Shown here piece by piece: positions 13,810-23,572 of a stretch of 31,838 nt of DNA; the first letter of the stretch is position 1, and each line of letters opens with the position of its first letter. Position numbers and translations under genes: made by a program. The notes below the pieces were generated by a model. It made no database searches. It was not told the origin of the DNA and saw nothing but the letters and a program-made list of their open reading frames with translations. The stretch covers positions 1 to 31,838 of the forward strand of contig JBGPND010000039.1 of the NCBI GenBank assembly GCA_041487355.1, written 5' to 3'. This DNA is from JAMXLO01 sp041487355. GTDB lineage: Bacteria; Pseudomonadota; Alphaproteobacteria; Acetobacterales; Acetobacteraceae.

Positions 13810-16800
13810 ATGAGCATCTCCACTCCCTTCATCCGCCGCCCGGTCGCCACGTCGTTGCTGATGGCGGCCTTCGTCCTGGTCGGCATCGCCGCCTATCCGC
13901 TGCTTCCCGTCGCTCCGCTACCCCGCGTCGACTTCCCCACCATCTCGGTCACCGCCAAGTTCCCCGGTGCGAGCCCAGAGACCATGGCGAGCACGGTGGC
14001 ACAGCCGCTTGAGTACCAGTTTGCGCAGATCGCCGGCGTCTCCCAGCTCACCTCGGTCAGCGTGCTGGGTACCACGCAAATCACCATCCAGTTCGACCTT
14101 GACCGCAACATCGACGCGGCGGCCGGCGACGTTCAGGCGGCGATCAACAGTGCATCCGGACAGTTGCCAAAGAATCTGCCCTCTCCGCCAACCTACCGAA
14201 AGGTGAATCCATCGGACGCGCCGATCATGATCATGTCGGTGCAGTCCGACGCCGTGCCGCTGATCGAGGTCGACGACTACGCCGACAATATCCTGTCGCA
14301 GCAGATATCGCAGATTGCCGGTGTCTCGCAGATCTTCATCGGCGGCGAGCAGAAACGCGCGGTGCGCGTTCAGGTCGATCCGGCCAAGCTTGCCGCCATG
14401 GGCCTGACGATGGAGGACGTGCGCGGCACGCTGGTCAACTCGACAGCGAATGCACCGAAGGGCACGGTCGACACCGAGCATCGGTCCTTTGCGCTCTATG
14501 CCAACGACCAGCTCACCAAGGCGGCCGAGTACGACAACGTCGTCCTGTCCTACCGCAACGGCGCTCCGGTCCGGGTGCGGGACATCGGCAGTGCCGTGGA
14601 CGGGGCGGAGAACCGCTTGGTTGCAGGCTGGCAGAACGGCCAGCGCGGCATCATCCTGGTCGTGTTCAAGCAGCCTGGCGCCAACGTCATCGACACCGTC
14701 GACCGCATCAAGGCGGCGCTGCCACGGCTGGAGGCTGCCATACCGCCGGCGATCCACGTCAACGTGATCATGGACCGCACACTCACGATCCGCGCCTCGG
14801 TGCACGATGTCCAGTACACCCTGATGCTGTCGATCTCGCTGGTCGTGATGGTGATCTTCGTGTTCCTGCGCAGCGTATGGGCGACCGTGATTCCCTCGAT
14901 CACCGTGCCGGTGGCGCTGATCTGCACCTTCGCGGTGATGTACCTGCTGAGCTACAGCCTCGACAACCTGTCGCTGATGGCTCTCACCATCGCGGTCGGC
15001 TTCGTGGTCGACGACGCCATCGTGATGCTGGAGAACATCTACCGTCACGTCGAGGAGGGCATGAAACCGATGGAAGCGGCGTTGAAAGGCGCCGGCGAGA
15101 TCGGTTTCACCATCGTCTCGATCAGCTGCTCGCTGATCGCTGTGTTCATCCCGCTGCTGCTGATGGGCGGCATCGTCGGCCGACTGTTCCGCGAGTTTGC
15201 CATGACCGTCACGGTCGCGGTCGTGGTTTCCGCCATCGTGTCGCTGACCCTGACGCCGATGATGTGCTCGCGCTTCCTGCGCCACGACACCGGCAGGCAC
15301 GGCAAGCTCTACCGCATCGTCGAGGCTGGGTTTGACGGGATGATCGCCTTCTACCGGCGCACCCTCGACATTGCGCTGCGTCACCAGTTCATCACCCTGC
15401 TCACTTTCCTCGCCACGGTCTCGTTGACCGTTGTCCTCTACATCTACATTCCGAAGGGGTTCTTCCCGCCGCAGGACACCGGCGTGGTCCTGGGCGTGAC
15501 CGAGGGCGCGCAGGACGTCTCCTTCAAGGAGATGTCGCGCATCCAGCAGGCGCTCAATGACGTGGTTGCACAGGACCCTGACGTCGCCGCTTACGGCGCG
15601 ACAGTCGGCGCCGGCATCGGCGGGCAGACGACAAACAACGGCCGGATGTATATCGCACTGAAGCCGTGGAACGAGCGCGTCGGCGGCACCGCCCAGGACT
15701 TCATCACCCGCATCCGCCCGAAACTGCAGAAGGTCATGGGCGGTGCGCTTTACCTGCAGGCGGCACAGGACATCCGTGTCGGCGGGCGGCTCACCAAGAC
15801 CGAGTTCCAGTACACCTTGCAGGATGCCGACCTGGGCGAACTCTACCAATGGGCGCCGAATATCCTCGAGAAGCTGCAGAACCTACCGATGCTGCGCGAC
15901 GTTACCACCGACCAGCAGATGGCCGGCATGACAGCGACCCTCACCATCGACCGCGACCAGGCGGCGCGGTTCGGCGTGCAGCCGCAGGTGATCGACGACA
16001 CGCTGTACGACGCGTTCGGCCAGCGGCAGATCACCCAGTATTTCTCGCAGGTGAACTCTTACCACCTGATCCTCGAGGTGATGCCCGACCAGGTGACCGC
16101 CGTCGACACACTGAACAAGCTGTACGTGAAGTCGAGCACCGGGCAGGCAGTGCCGCTTTCCACATTCGTGAAATGGTCCACCGCGCCGGTGCAGCCGCTG
16201 TCGATCAGCCACCAGAGCCAGTTCCCGGCGGTGACCATATCGTTCAACCTGGCGAAGGGCGCCGCGCTGGGCGAGGCGGTGGATGCGATCAATGCGGCGG
16301 TCCGCCAGATGGGTGTGCCGATCACGGTGCAGGGCACATTCCAGGGCACGGCACAGGCATTCCAGTCCTCGCTTTCCACCCAGCCTTATCTGATCGCGGC
16401 AGCGCTGATCACCGTCTACATCATCCTCGGCATCCTGTATGAGAGCTACATCCTGCCGCTGACGATCCTCTCCACGCTGCCTTCGGCTGGCGTGGGCGCG
16501 CTGCTGATGCTGTTGTTCCTGCACTACGATCTTTCGGTGATCGCGCTGATCGGGGTGATCCTGCTGATCGGCATCGTGAAGAAGAACGGCATCATGATGG
16601 TGGACTTCGCCATCACCGCCGAACGCCGCGACGGCGAGACGCCGCTCAACGCGATCCGTCAGGCGTGCCTGCTGCGTTTCCGACCGATCATGATGACGAC
16701 GATGGCCGCGCTCCTGTCCGGCCTGCCGCTCATGCTGGGCAACGGCGCGGGCTCCGAGCTTCGCCGTCCGCTCGGCTGCGCCATGGTCGGTGGACTGATC

Positions 16801-16935
16801 CTGAGCCAGGCACTCACGCTCTACACGACGCCGGTGATCTATCTCTATCTCGATCGGCTGCAGCACTGGCTTTCGCCCAGGCGCCACCGCATGCCGGTGC
16901 TGGCGGAAAAGATGGGATCGGCCGCCGCTGATTAG
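13810..16935 (+). CDS. RND efflux pump, inner-membrane transporter (MdtB/MdtC-like)
   Basis: A 1041-residue HAE1-type RND transporter, full length. It starts STPFIRRPVATSLLMAAFVL (TM1), then the PN1/PN2 porter domains with DVQAAINSASGQLPKNLPSP as in MdtB/MdtC. TM2-TM6 occupy about 335-480 and contain IAVGFVVDDAIVMLENI with the proton-relay pair Asp401-Asp402. A second large periplasmic loop follows TM7 near 535, and TM8-TM12 end the protein. It exports drugs or other amphiphiles using the proton gradient. Only one pump gene is present, where MdtB and MdtC are two in enterobacteria, and no TolC-like gene follows, so the channel must come from elsewhere. Confidence 0.92.
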   Translation: MSISTPFIRRPVATSLLMAAFVLVGIAAYPLLPVAPLPRVDFPTISVTAKFPGASPETMASTVAQPLEYQFAQIAGVSQLTSVSVLGTTQITIQFDLDRNIDAAAGDVQAAINSASGQLPKNLPSPPTYRKVNPSDAPIMIMSVQSDAVPLIEVDDYADNILSQQISQIAGVSQIFIGGEQKRAVRVQVDPAKLAAMGLTMEDVRGTLVNSTANAPKGTVDTEHRSFALYANDQLTKAAEYDNVVLSYRNGAPVRVRDIGSAVDGAENRLVAGWQNGQRGIILVVFKQPGANVIDTVDRIKAALPRLEAAIPPAIHVNVIMDRTLTIRASVHDVQYTLMLSISLVVMVIFVFLRSVWATVIPSITVPVALICTFAVMYLLSYSLDNLSLMALTIAVGFVVDDAIVMLENIYRHVEEGMKPMEAALKGAGEIGFTIVSISCSLIAVFIPLLLMGGIVGRLFREFAMTVTVAVVVSAIVSLTLTPMMCSRFLRHDTGRHGKLYRIVEAGFDGMIAFYRRTLDIALRHQFITLLTFLATVSLTVVLYIYIPKGFFPPQDTGVVLGVTEGAQDVSFKEMSRIQQALNDVVAQDPDVAAYGATVGAGIGGQTTNNGRMYIALKPWNERVGGTAQDFITRIRPKLQKVMGGALYLQAAQDIRVGGRLTKTEFQYTLQDADLGELYQWAPNILEKLQNLPMLRDVTTDQQMAGMTATLTIDRDQAARFGVQPQVIDDTLYDAFGQRQITQYFSQVNSYHLILEVMPDQVTAVDTLNKLYVKSSTGQAVPLSTFVKWSTAPVQPLSISHQSQFPAVTISFNLAKGAALGEAVDAINAAVRQMGVPITVQGTFQGTAQAFQSSLSTQPYLIAAALITVYIILGILYESYILPLTILSTLPSAGVGALLMLLFLHYDLSVIALIGVILLIGIVKKNGIMMVDFAITAERRDGETPLNAIRQACLLRFRPIMMTTMAALLSGLPLMLGNGAGSELRRPLGCAMVGGLILSQALTLYTTPVIYLYLDRLQHWLSPRRHRMPVLAEKMGSAAAD

Positions 16936-16969
16936 GACACGTTCAGCGTAACCGAAATCTCGCCGGAAT

Positions 16970-17049
16970 GATGGGTATCGCTGCGCTCAACCCATCCTAC
17001 GCCGCAACGCCGCAGCTTGTAGGATGGGTTGAGCGCAGCGATACCCATC
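16970..17049. repeat. REPIN-like palindrome with GTAG foot (copy 1)
   Basis: Two perfect 31-bp inverted arms, 16970-17000 and 17019-17049, around an 18-base centre. Each arm is itself a hairpin (GATGGGT ... ACCCATC) preceded, in its own orientation, by GTAG. A GTAG tetranucleotide followed by a hairpin, two in opposite orientation, is the defining form of RAYT-mobilised REP doublets. It lies 34 bases after the efflux pump stop and may also act as its 3' hairpin. Confidence 0.85.
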
Positions 17050-17181
17050 ACGATTGCTGAGGGTTGCTCGCGTTTCCGGTCACCCTGAACCCGCTGTAGT
17101 GAGCAGTAGCCAATTTTCAATGATCAGTGCATCCTCCCCTGATCGCGGAACACCGATCACCGATCACCAGGAGGAACCAAG

Positions 17182-17967
17182 ATGGAAGTCCGTCTCGACG
17201 GCCGCAGCGCCATCATTACCGGCGCAAGCATGGGGCTCGGCCTCGCCATGGCGAAGGAGCTCGCCGCATCCGGCGCCGACGTCGCCATCCTTGCCCGCAG
17301 GCCCGAGGTGCTGGAGCAGGCGAAGCAGACGGTCAGCGCCACCGCGAAAGGCGGCCGCGTTGCCACCTTCGTCTGCGACGTTGCCAAGGCCGATGACATC
17401 CAGAGAACCTATGACGGGGTGATCAAGGCATTCGGGAAAGTCGATATCCTGATCAACAATGCAGGTCAGTCGATGGCGATGCCTTCGGAACAGATCACCG
17501 ACGAGATCTGGCGAGACGATCTGGAGCTGAAACTGTTTGCCGCGATCCGGCTGACGCGGCTGGTCTGGCCCGGGATGAAGCAGCGCAAATGGGGCCGCAT
17601 CATCAACGTGCTCAACACCGGCGCCAAGGCTCCGCGCGCCAACGGCGCCCCTACCGCGGTGTCACGCGCTGCCGGCATGGCCTTCATGAAGGTGCTCGCC
17701 GGCGAGGGCGCACCGCACGGCATTTTGGTGAACGGCATGCTGGTCGGCCAGATCGTTTCCGATCAGGTCGCGCGGCGCCACGCCCGTGAAGGTACCAATG
17801 TGCCGTTCGAGGACTACATTGCCGGTGTCGGCAAAGGCATTCCGCTGGGTCGCATGGGCAAGGCCGAGGAATTCGCCGCAATGGCGTGCTTCCTCTGCTC
17901 TGATCATGCAGGCTTTACCACCGGCACCGCGATCAACATGGACGGCGGCGCCAGCCCTGTGGTCTGA
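17182..17967 (+). CDS. SDR-family protein with degenerate active site
   Basis: A 261-residue Rossmann-fold protein. The NAD(P) site is intact (TGASMGLGLAMA at 13-24; NNAGQ at 92-96). The catalytic YxxxK is not: the aligned segment is APTAVSRAAG, with Thr158 for Tyr and Arg162 for Lys, and VLNTGAKA replaces the usual serine block. The rest keeps the fold, including the C-terminal GMLVGQIVSD and GTAINMDGG. It may bind nucleotide without classical dehydrogenase chemistry, or use different residues. A GGAGGA ribosome-binding site sits before the ATG. A short hairpin separates it from zwf by 58 bases, so co-transcription is possible. Confidence 0.85.
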   Translation: MEVRLDGRSAIITGASMGLGLAMAKELAASGADVAILARRPEVLEQAKQTVSATAKGGRVATFVCDVAKADDIQRTYDGVIKAFGKVDILINNAGQSMAMPSEQITDEIWRDDLELKLFAAIRLTRLVWPGMKQRKWGRIINVLNTGAKAPRANGAPTAVSRAAGMAFMKVLAGEGAPHGILVNGMLVGQIVSDQVARRHAREGTNVPFEDYIAGVGKGIPLGRMGKAEEFAAMACFLCSDHAGFTTGTAINMDGGASPVV

Positions 17968-17975
17968 CGATCCGC

Positions 17976-18013
17976 ACCCTAACCCTCTCCCGCTTGCGGG
18001 AGAGGGTTAGGGT
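17976..18013. repeat. 38-bp hairpin repeat between SDR and zwf
   Basis: Perfect 18-base arms (ACCCTAACCCTCTCCCGC and its complement) with a 2-base centre. There is no T-run, so it is not a standard terminator. The right arm ends exactly before the GAGGG ribosome-binding site of zwf (18014-18018), so a folded leader would place a strong stem against it. Similar CTCCC/GGGAG sequence recurs at 19509-19588. Confidence 0.85.
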
Positions 18014-18025
18014 GAGGGTGCTGCC

Positions 18026-19504
<1,479 letters not shown>

Positions 19505-19508
19505 AACC

Positions 19509-19588
19509 CCTCCCCCTACCCCCTCCCGCAAGGGGAGGGGGAGTACAGTACCTACTCCCCCTCCCCTTGCGGGAGGGGTAGGGGGAGG
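19509..19588. repeat. large inverted repeat after zwf
   Basis: Near-perfect arms 19509-19545 and 19553-19588, made of C-rich and G-rich blocks (CCTCCCCCTACCCCCTCCCG on the left), around a 7-base centre. It starts five bases after the zwf stop. No T-run follows, so it is best classed as an interspersed palindrome that may stabilise the zwf mRNA end. Confidence 0.85.
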
Positions 19589-19606
19589 AGGCCTTTCGGT
19601 CCTGAC

Positions 19607-19643
19607 AAAAAATCGGCCCGGCCGCCGTGAAGCGACCGGGCCG
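19607..19643 (-). terminator. intrinsic terminator for leftward transcription
   Basis: On the minus strand CGGCCCGG (19643-19636) and CCGGGCCG (19621-19614) form an 8-bp GC stem followed by A and six T (19612-19607). It lies 139 bases past the stop of the minus-strand monooxygenase and is the likely end of that transcript. Confidence 0.65.
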
Positions 19644-19750
19644 CGAGGAAGGTCCGGGTTGACCTGGGCCAAGGGCCCAATCGACTGGCGCGGGTGTTGG
19701 GGCAGCGCCAGCCGACGTAGGGTCTGATCGCACACCGGCGGACGTGATGC

Positions 19751-19766
19751 TGTGAGATAGCTCACA
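19751..19766. promoter_or_regulatory. CRP-consensus-like palindrome
   Basis: TGTGA-N6-TCACA, an exact match to the enterobacterial CRP half-sites, flanked by C/G that extend the dyad. It lies between two convergent gene ends, 15 bases after the minus-strand monooxygenase stop, so promoter control is unlikely; it may simply be a 3' hairpin. Confidence 0.3.
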
Positions 19767-19781
19767 GCCAGCGACGAAAAT

Positions 19782-21146
19782 TCAACGCCGGTACTGGGCG
19801 GCCGGATGGTTCCCCGGCAAGCGGGCATGCTCGGCGCCGAACAGCTTCTGGCGGAGAGTGCCAGGCGCGTACTCGCGCTTCAGCACGCCGCGCGACTGCA
19901 GCTCCGGCACCACCAGGTCGACAAAATCCTCGACGCACTCCGGCACCACCGTGCGGGACAGGTTGAAGCCGTCGACGTCGGCTTCGTCCACCCAGGCCTG
20001 CAGCTCGTCCGCAACCCTGCCCGGGGAGCCGACGATCGGCGCCTGGCGGCTGCCCAGCACCATCATCTCCAGCAGTTTTCGAAGTGTCCATTCGGTGTCG
20101 CGGCTGCGGACGGTGATCGCTTCCAGGTTGGAGCTGACGGCGTTGGTCTTGACGAAGCGGATCGGTTCGTCCGGCCCGTATTTCGAAAAATCGACGCCGA
20201 CCGACGCGGAGTAGTGCGCCAGCGCGCCTTCCGAGCTGGCATAGGAGCGGTATTCCGCCAGCTTGTCGCGCGCCTCGGCTTCGGTGGGCGCCACGACGAC
20301 CGTGGCACCGACGAACACCAGAATGTCGCGCGGACCGCGGCCGAGGGCCTTCGCACGCGCGCGGATGTCGGCGACGATGTCGCGCACGTTGTGTTTGAAC
20401 TGGCCGTTGACGAAGACGCACTCGGCATGCGCGGCGGCAAACTCCCGCCCGCGCGCGGAGGCGCCCGCCTGGTACAGCACCGGCGTCCGCTGCGACGACG
20501 GCTCGGACAGATGGATCGCGTCCACCCGGTAGTTGCGGCCTTCGTGCTTCACCCGATGGATGCGCGCCGGATCGGCGAATTGCCGCCCTTTGCGATCGCG
20601 CAGCACGGCGCCGTCTTCCCAGCTTCCCTCCCAAAGCTGGTAGACCACCTGCATGTATTCCTCGGCGACGTCGTAGCGGCTGTCATGCTCCGGCTGCTGC
20701 GCCAGCCCCATGCCGCGCGCGGCGCTGTCGAGATAGCCGGTGACCACGTTCCAGCCGATGCGGCCCTTGGTCAGGTGATCGAGCGTCGACATGCGGCGCG
20801 CAAACGTATAGGGCGGCTCATAGGTCAGATTGCAGGTCACGCCGAAGCCGAGATTCCGCGTGGCGTAGGCCATCGCCGGGATCAGCAGCAGCGGGTCGTT
20901 CACCGGAATCTGCACGGCATTGCGGATCGACGCATCGGGCGAGCCGTGGAACACGTCGTAGACGCCGAGGATGTCGGCGAGGAACAGACCGTCGAACAGT
21001 CCGCGTTCCAGTGTCCGCGCCAGCTCCACCCAGTGGTCGAGATCGGTGTAGTGCATCGAGCGGTCGCGCGGATGCGCCCACATCCCATGTTGGATGTGGC
21101 CGACGCAGTTCATGTCGAAGGCGTTGAGGCGGATCTGTCTAGGCAT
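19782..21146 (-). CDS. FMN-dependent monooxygenase (DszA/NtaA/SnaA-like, LLM class)
   Basis: A 454-residue bacterial luciferase-like enzyme of the NtaA/SnaA/DszA group, the usual length for that group. Landmarks are IRLNAFDMNCVGHIQHGMW at the start, FLADILGVYDV, LTYEPPYTFARRMSTLDHLT, GRIGWNVVTGYLDSAARG, YQAGASARGREFAAAHAE and a C-terminal GFNLSRTVVPECVEDFVDLV. These two-component enzymes use reduced FMN from a separate reductase to oxidise organosulfur, nitrilotriacetate or similar compounds. The nitroreductase-like flavoprotein at 22621 could in principle supply flavin chemistry, but that is a guess. It lies 111 bases after the glutamate dehydrogenase on the same strand, with a REPIN between. 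The ribosome-binding site is weak. A terminator follows at 19607-19643. Confidence 0.9.
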   Translation of the reverse strand: MPRQIRLNAFDMNCVGHIQHGMWAHPRDRSMHYTDLDHWVELARTLERGLFDGLFLADILGVYDVFHGSPDASIRNAVQIPVNDPLLLIPAMAYATRNLGFGVTCNLTYEPPYTFARRMSTLDHLTKGRIGWNVVTGYLDSAARGMGLAQQPEHDSRYDVAEEYMQVVYQLWEGSWEDGAVLRDRKGRQFADPARIHRVKHEGRNYRVDAIHLSEPSSQRTPVLYQAGASARGREFAAAHAECVFVNGQFKHNVRDIVADIRARAKALGRGPRDILVFVGATVVVAPTEAEARDKLAEYRSYASSEGALAHYSASVGVDFSKYGPDEPIRFVKTNAVSSNLEAITVRSRDTEWTLRKLLEMMVLGSRQAPIVGSPGRVADELQAWVDEADVDGFNLSRTVVPECVEDFVDLVVPELQSRGVLKREYAPGTLRQKLFGAEHARLPGNHPAAQYRR

Positions 21147-21165
21147 CGACCGCTGCGCCCTGCGA

Positions 21166-21238
21166 GGCGGAATGCGCTACGCTTTTCCGCCCTACGGTCC
21201 GCCCAACGGTAGGGCGGAAAAGCGTAGCGCATTCCGCC
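21166..21238. repeat. REPIN-like palindrome with GTAG foot (copy 2)
   Basis: Perfect 30-bp inverted arms, 21166-21195 and 21209-21238, with a 13-base centre. Each arm is GTAG followed by a GGCGGAA ... TTCCGCC hairpin in its own orientation. The architecture is the same as at 16970-17049 but the stem sequence differs, so two REP subfamilies are present. It sits between the glutamate dehydrogenase and monooxygenase genes. Confidence 0.85.
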
Positions 21239-21257
21239 ATTCCGAGCGTCATGGCGA

Positions 21258-22517
21258 TCACGGAAACAGCCCACGCACGTTCTTCGCGCTGCGCACTTTC
21301 TCCACGCCGATCGCCATCGCCGCCGTGCGGTGCGAGACGCCGTCATGCTCGACCCGGCGCATCACCTGGGTGAAGGCGCGGTCCAGCACATGGTAGAGCT
21401 TGCTCATCACCTCCGCCTCGTCCCAGAAGAACTGCTGCAAATCCTGCACCCATTCGAAGTAGCTGACCACCACGCCGCCGGCGTTGCACAGGATATCCGG
21501 GATGACGAAAATCTCGCCGCGGCGCTGGTCCAGCACTTCATCGGCGTCCGGCGTGGTGGGGCCGTTGGCGGCCTCGGCCAGCACACGGCATTGCAGCCTG
21601 GTCGCCACGGATGCATCGATCACCCGTTCCACCGCGGCCGGCACCAGAACGTCGCATTTCTGCACCAGCAGCTCGCGCGGATCGAGCGACAGTTGGTTGG
21701 AGAAGCCGGCGAGCACGCCATGCTGCTGCGCATACTTCAGCAGCGCCGCGACATCGAGACCCCGGGGATCGAAATAGCACGCGGTATGGTCGGACACGCC
21801 GATCAGCTTGAGGCCCCGTTCGGCGAGGGTCTCCGCGGTATAGCTGCCGACATTGCCGAAGCCCTGGACGATGGCGGTGGCGCTCGCTGGCTGCTGGCCG
21901 ATGCGCGCGAGCGCACGCCCCACCAGATAGGCGACACCGCGGCCGGTGGCTTCGCGCCTGCCCTCCGTGCCACCGGAGGCAACCGGCTTGCCGGTGACGA
22001 TCTCGGTGACGGTACGGCCCTGATACATGGAATAGGTGTCCATGAACCACGCCATGACCTGCTCGTTGGTTCCCATGTCCGGCGCCATCACGTCGGTATG
22101 CGGCCCGACGAACGGAATCATCTCCTGCATGTAGCGGCGCGACAGCGCTTCCAGCTCACGGCGCGACAGCGCGCGGGGATCGACGGTGACGCCGCCCTTT
22201 GCACCGCCATACGGCAGTCCGGCCAGTGCACATTTCCAGCTCATCCAGATCGCCAGCGCCGCCACCTCGCCGATATCGACGCTGAGGGCGAAGCGTGTGC
22301 CGCCCTTGGTGGGACCAAGCGTGAGGTGATGCTGCACGCGATAGCCCTGATAGACCGTCAGGCTGCCGTCATCGCGATGGATCGGGCAGGACACGGCAAT
22401 TGCACGCTTCGGATAGAGCAGCCGGTCGCGTTCGTCGTGCGGAATTTCCAGGTGATCGGCGATCACCTGGAACTGCTGCCGGGCCATGTCGAACACCGGG
22501 CCCGAATAGATTGTCAT
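21258..22517 (-). CDS. gdhA: glutamate dehydrogenase (Glu/Leu/Phe/Val family)
   Basis: A 419-residue enzyme of the short hexameric class, interconverting glutamate with 2-oxoglutarate and ammonia. The substrate domain contains GPTKGGTRFALSVD and LPYGGAKGGV (101-110) with the catalytic Lys107, and MAPDMGTNEQVMAWFMDTYS with Asp147. The TGKPVASGGTEGRREATGRG block leads into the nucleotide domain, which has VQGFGNVGSYTAETLAERG; the C-terminus has PDILCNAGGVVVSYFEW. A strong GGAAGGAG ribosome-binding site lies seven bases before the ATG. Glutamate rather than branched-chain or phenylalanine specificity is favoured by overall resemblance but not proven. It diverges from the nitroreductase-like gene across 103 bases that must hold both promoters. 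Confidence 0.92.
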   Translation of the reverse strand: MTIYSGPVFDMARQQFQVIADHLEIPHDERDRLLYPKRAIAVSCPIHRDDGSLTVYQGYRVQHHLTLGPTKGGTRFALSVDIGEVAALAIWMSWKCALAGLPYGGAKGGVTVDPRALSRRELEALSRRYMQEMIPFVGPHTDVMAPDMGTNEQVMAWFMDTYSMYQGRTVTEIVTGKPVASGGTEGRREATGRGVAYLVGRALARIGQQPASATAIVQGFGNVGSYTAETLAERGLKLIGVSDHTACYFDPRGLDVAALLKYAQQHGVLAGFSNQLSLDPRELLVQKCDVLVPAAVERVIDASVATRLQCRVLAEAANGPTTPDADEVLDQRRGEIFVIPDILCNAGGVVVSYFEWVQDLQQFFWDEAEVMSKLYHVLDRAFTQVMRRVEHDGVSHRTAAMAIGVEKVRSAKNVRGLFP

Positions 22518-22620
22518 CGACCGTCTCCTTCCTGGGCGCAGCGTCCGCCGAGTTGCTTGGTTCGCACGGCTCGGGAATGATCCATCACCCCGTCGCCTTT
22601 ATCCCTATCTGGAGAACGAA

Positions 22621-23469
22621 GTGTCATTCACAAGCACCCTGGCCGATCCGGCTGCCGACCCACACGCACTCCTGAGCCAGCGCAACCGCGATGGCGCGCT
22701 GGCGGCACCCGCGCAGTGGAGTGCGGTGTTGGATACCATCCTGAACCATCGCTCGGTGCGTGGCTTCCTGCCGCGGAAGCTGCCACAGGGGACGCTTGAG
22801 ACGCTCGTCGCCGCGGCCCAGTCCGCGTCCACCTCGTCCAATCTGCAGTTCTGGAGCGTGGTCGCGGTGGAGGAGACCGAGCGCAAGTCGCGCCTGGCGG
22901 ACCTTGCCGGCCAGCAGCAGTTCATCCGCGATGCGCCGCTGCTGCTGGTATGGCTCGCCGATCTGTCGCGGCTCAATCGCATCGCCGCGGAGCGCGGCGC
23001 GGTCGTGGAAGGCACGCACTATCTGGAGGAGTTCATCGTCGGCGTCGTGGACGCCGCGCTGGCCGCGCAGAGCGCGCTGATCGCCGCCGAATCGCTCGGC
23101 CTCGGCGCGGTCTATATCGGCGCGATGCGCAACCTGCCCGAGCAGATCGCCGCGGAGCTTGGCCTGCCGCCGCACGTTTTCGCCGTGTTCGGCATGTCGA
23201 TCGGCTATCCCGATCCAGCCAAGGAGACCGGCATCAAGCCGCGCCTGCCGCAATCGGTGGTGCTGCATCGCGAGCAATATTCTGCCTCGTCGCGGCGCGA
23301 GGCGATCGACGGCTACAACGCGACGATGCGCGAGTTCCAGCGGGAGCAGGGCATGAAGGCGATCGACTGGACGCAGCAATGCTTCAACCGCGTGAAGGAC
23401 GCCGGGGCCCTGCGCGGCCGCGACCGGATGCGGGAGGCGTTGCGCAATCTTGGATTCGAATTGCGATAA
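22621..23469 (+). CDS. nitroreductase-family flavoprotein (NfsA-like)
   Basis: A 282-residue protein of the NfsA/FRase nitroreductase type with a GTG start; the CTGGAG ribosome-binding site six bases upstream supports it. ILNHRSVRGFLPRKLPQGTLETLV holds the FMN-contacting HRSVR motif at about 43-47, AAQSASTSSNLQFWSVV follows, and SLGLGAVYIGAMRN and FGMSIGYPD are further family blocks. Such NADPH/FMN dimers reduce nitro compounds, quinones or flavins. The C-terminal REQYSASSRREAIDGYNATM stretch is typical. A family-A palindromic repeat, itself interrupted by an insertion sequence, starts 16 bases after the stop. Confidence 0.88.
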   Translation: MSFTSTLADPAADPHALLSQRNRDGALAAPAQWSAVLDTILNHRSVRGFLPRKLPQGTLETLVAAAQSASTSSNLQFWSVVAVEETERKSRLADLAGQQQFIRDAPLLLVWLADLSRLNRIAAERGAVVEGTHYLEEFIVGVVDAALAAQSALIAAESLGLGAVYIGAMRNLPEQIAAELGLPPHVFAVFGMSIGYPDPAKETGIKPRLPQSVVLHREQYSASSRREAIDGYNATMREFQREQGMKAIDWTQQCFNRVKDAGALRGRDRMREALRNLGFELR

Positions 23470-23484
23470 GGCTGAACCGCCTCA

Positions 23485-23559
23485 CCTGTCATTGCGAGCG
23501 GAGCGAAGCAATCTCGTGGTCGGTGCGCACTCACTTCGAGATTGCCGCGTCGCTTCGCT
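23485..23559. repeat. palindromic repeat, family A copy 3 (left part, split by IS)
   Basis: It begins CCTGTCATTGCGAGCGGAGC and reaches the right arm as ATTGCCGCGTCGCTTCGCT, where it stops. The missing end of the arm (CCTCGCAATGACAC) resumes at 25033 on the far side of the insertion sequence. Joining the two restores a right arm nearly identical to that of the copy at 5374-5406. Confidence 0.8.
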
Positions 23560-23572
23560 TCGGTAATGGGCC

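Noticed and set aside
13918..15849. Long minus-strand open frame opposite the RND pump
   Set aside because: His/Asp/Arg-rich mirror of a highly conserved pump gene in high-G+C DNA; no family resemblance.
16970..17049. Ordinary intrinsic terminator for the efflux operon
   Set aside because: No T-run on either strand, and the GTAG/hairpin doublet structure fits a REPIN better, although it may still affect the mRNA end.
19806..21212. Long plus-strand open frame opposite the monooxygenase
   Set aside because: Antisense shadow; the minus-strand translation has clear family blocks throughout.
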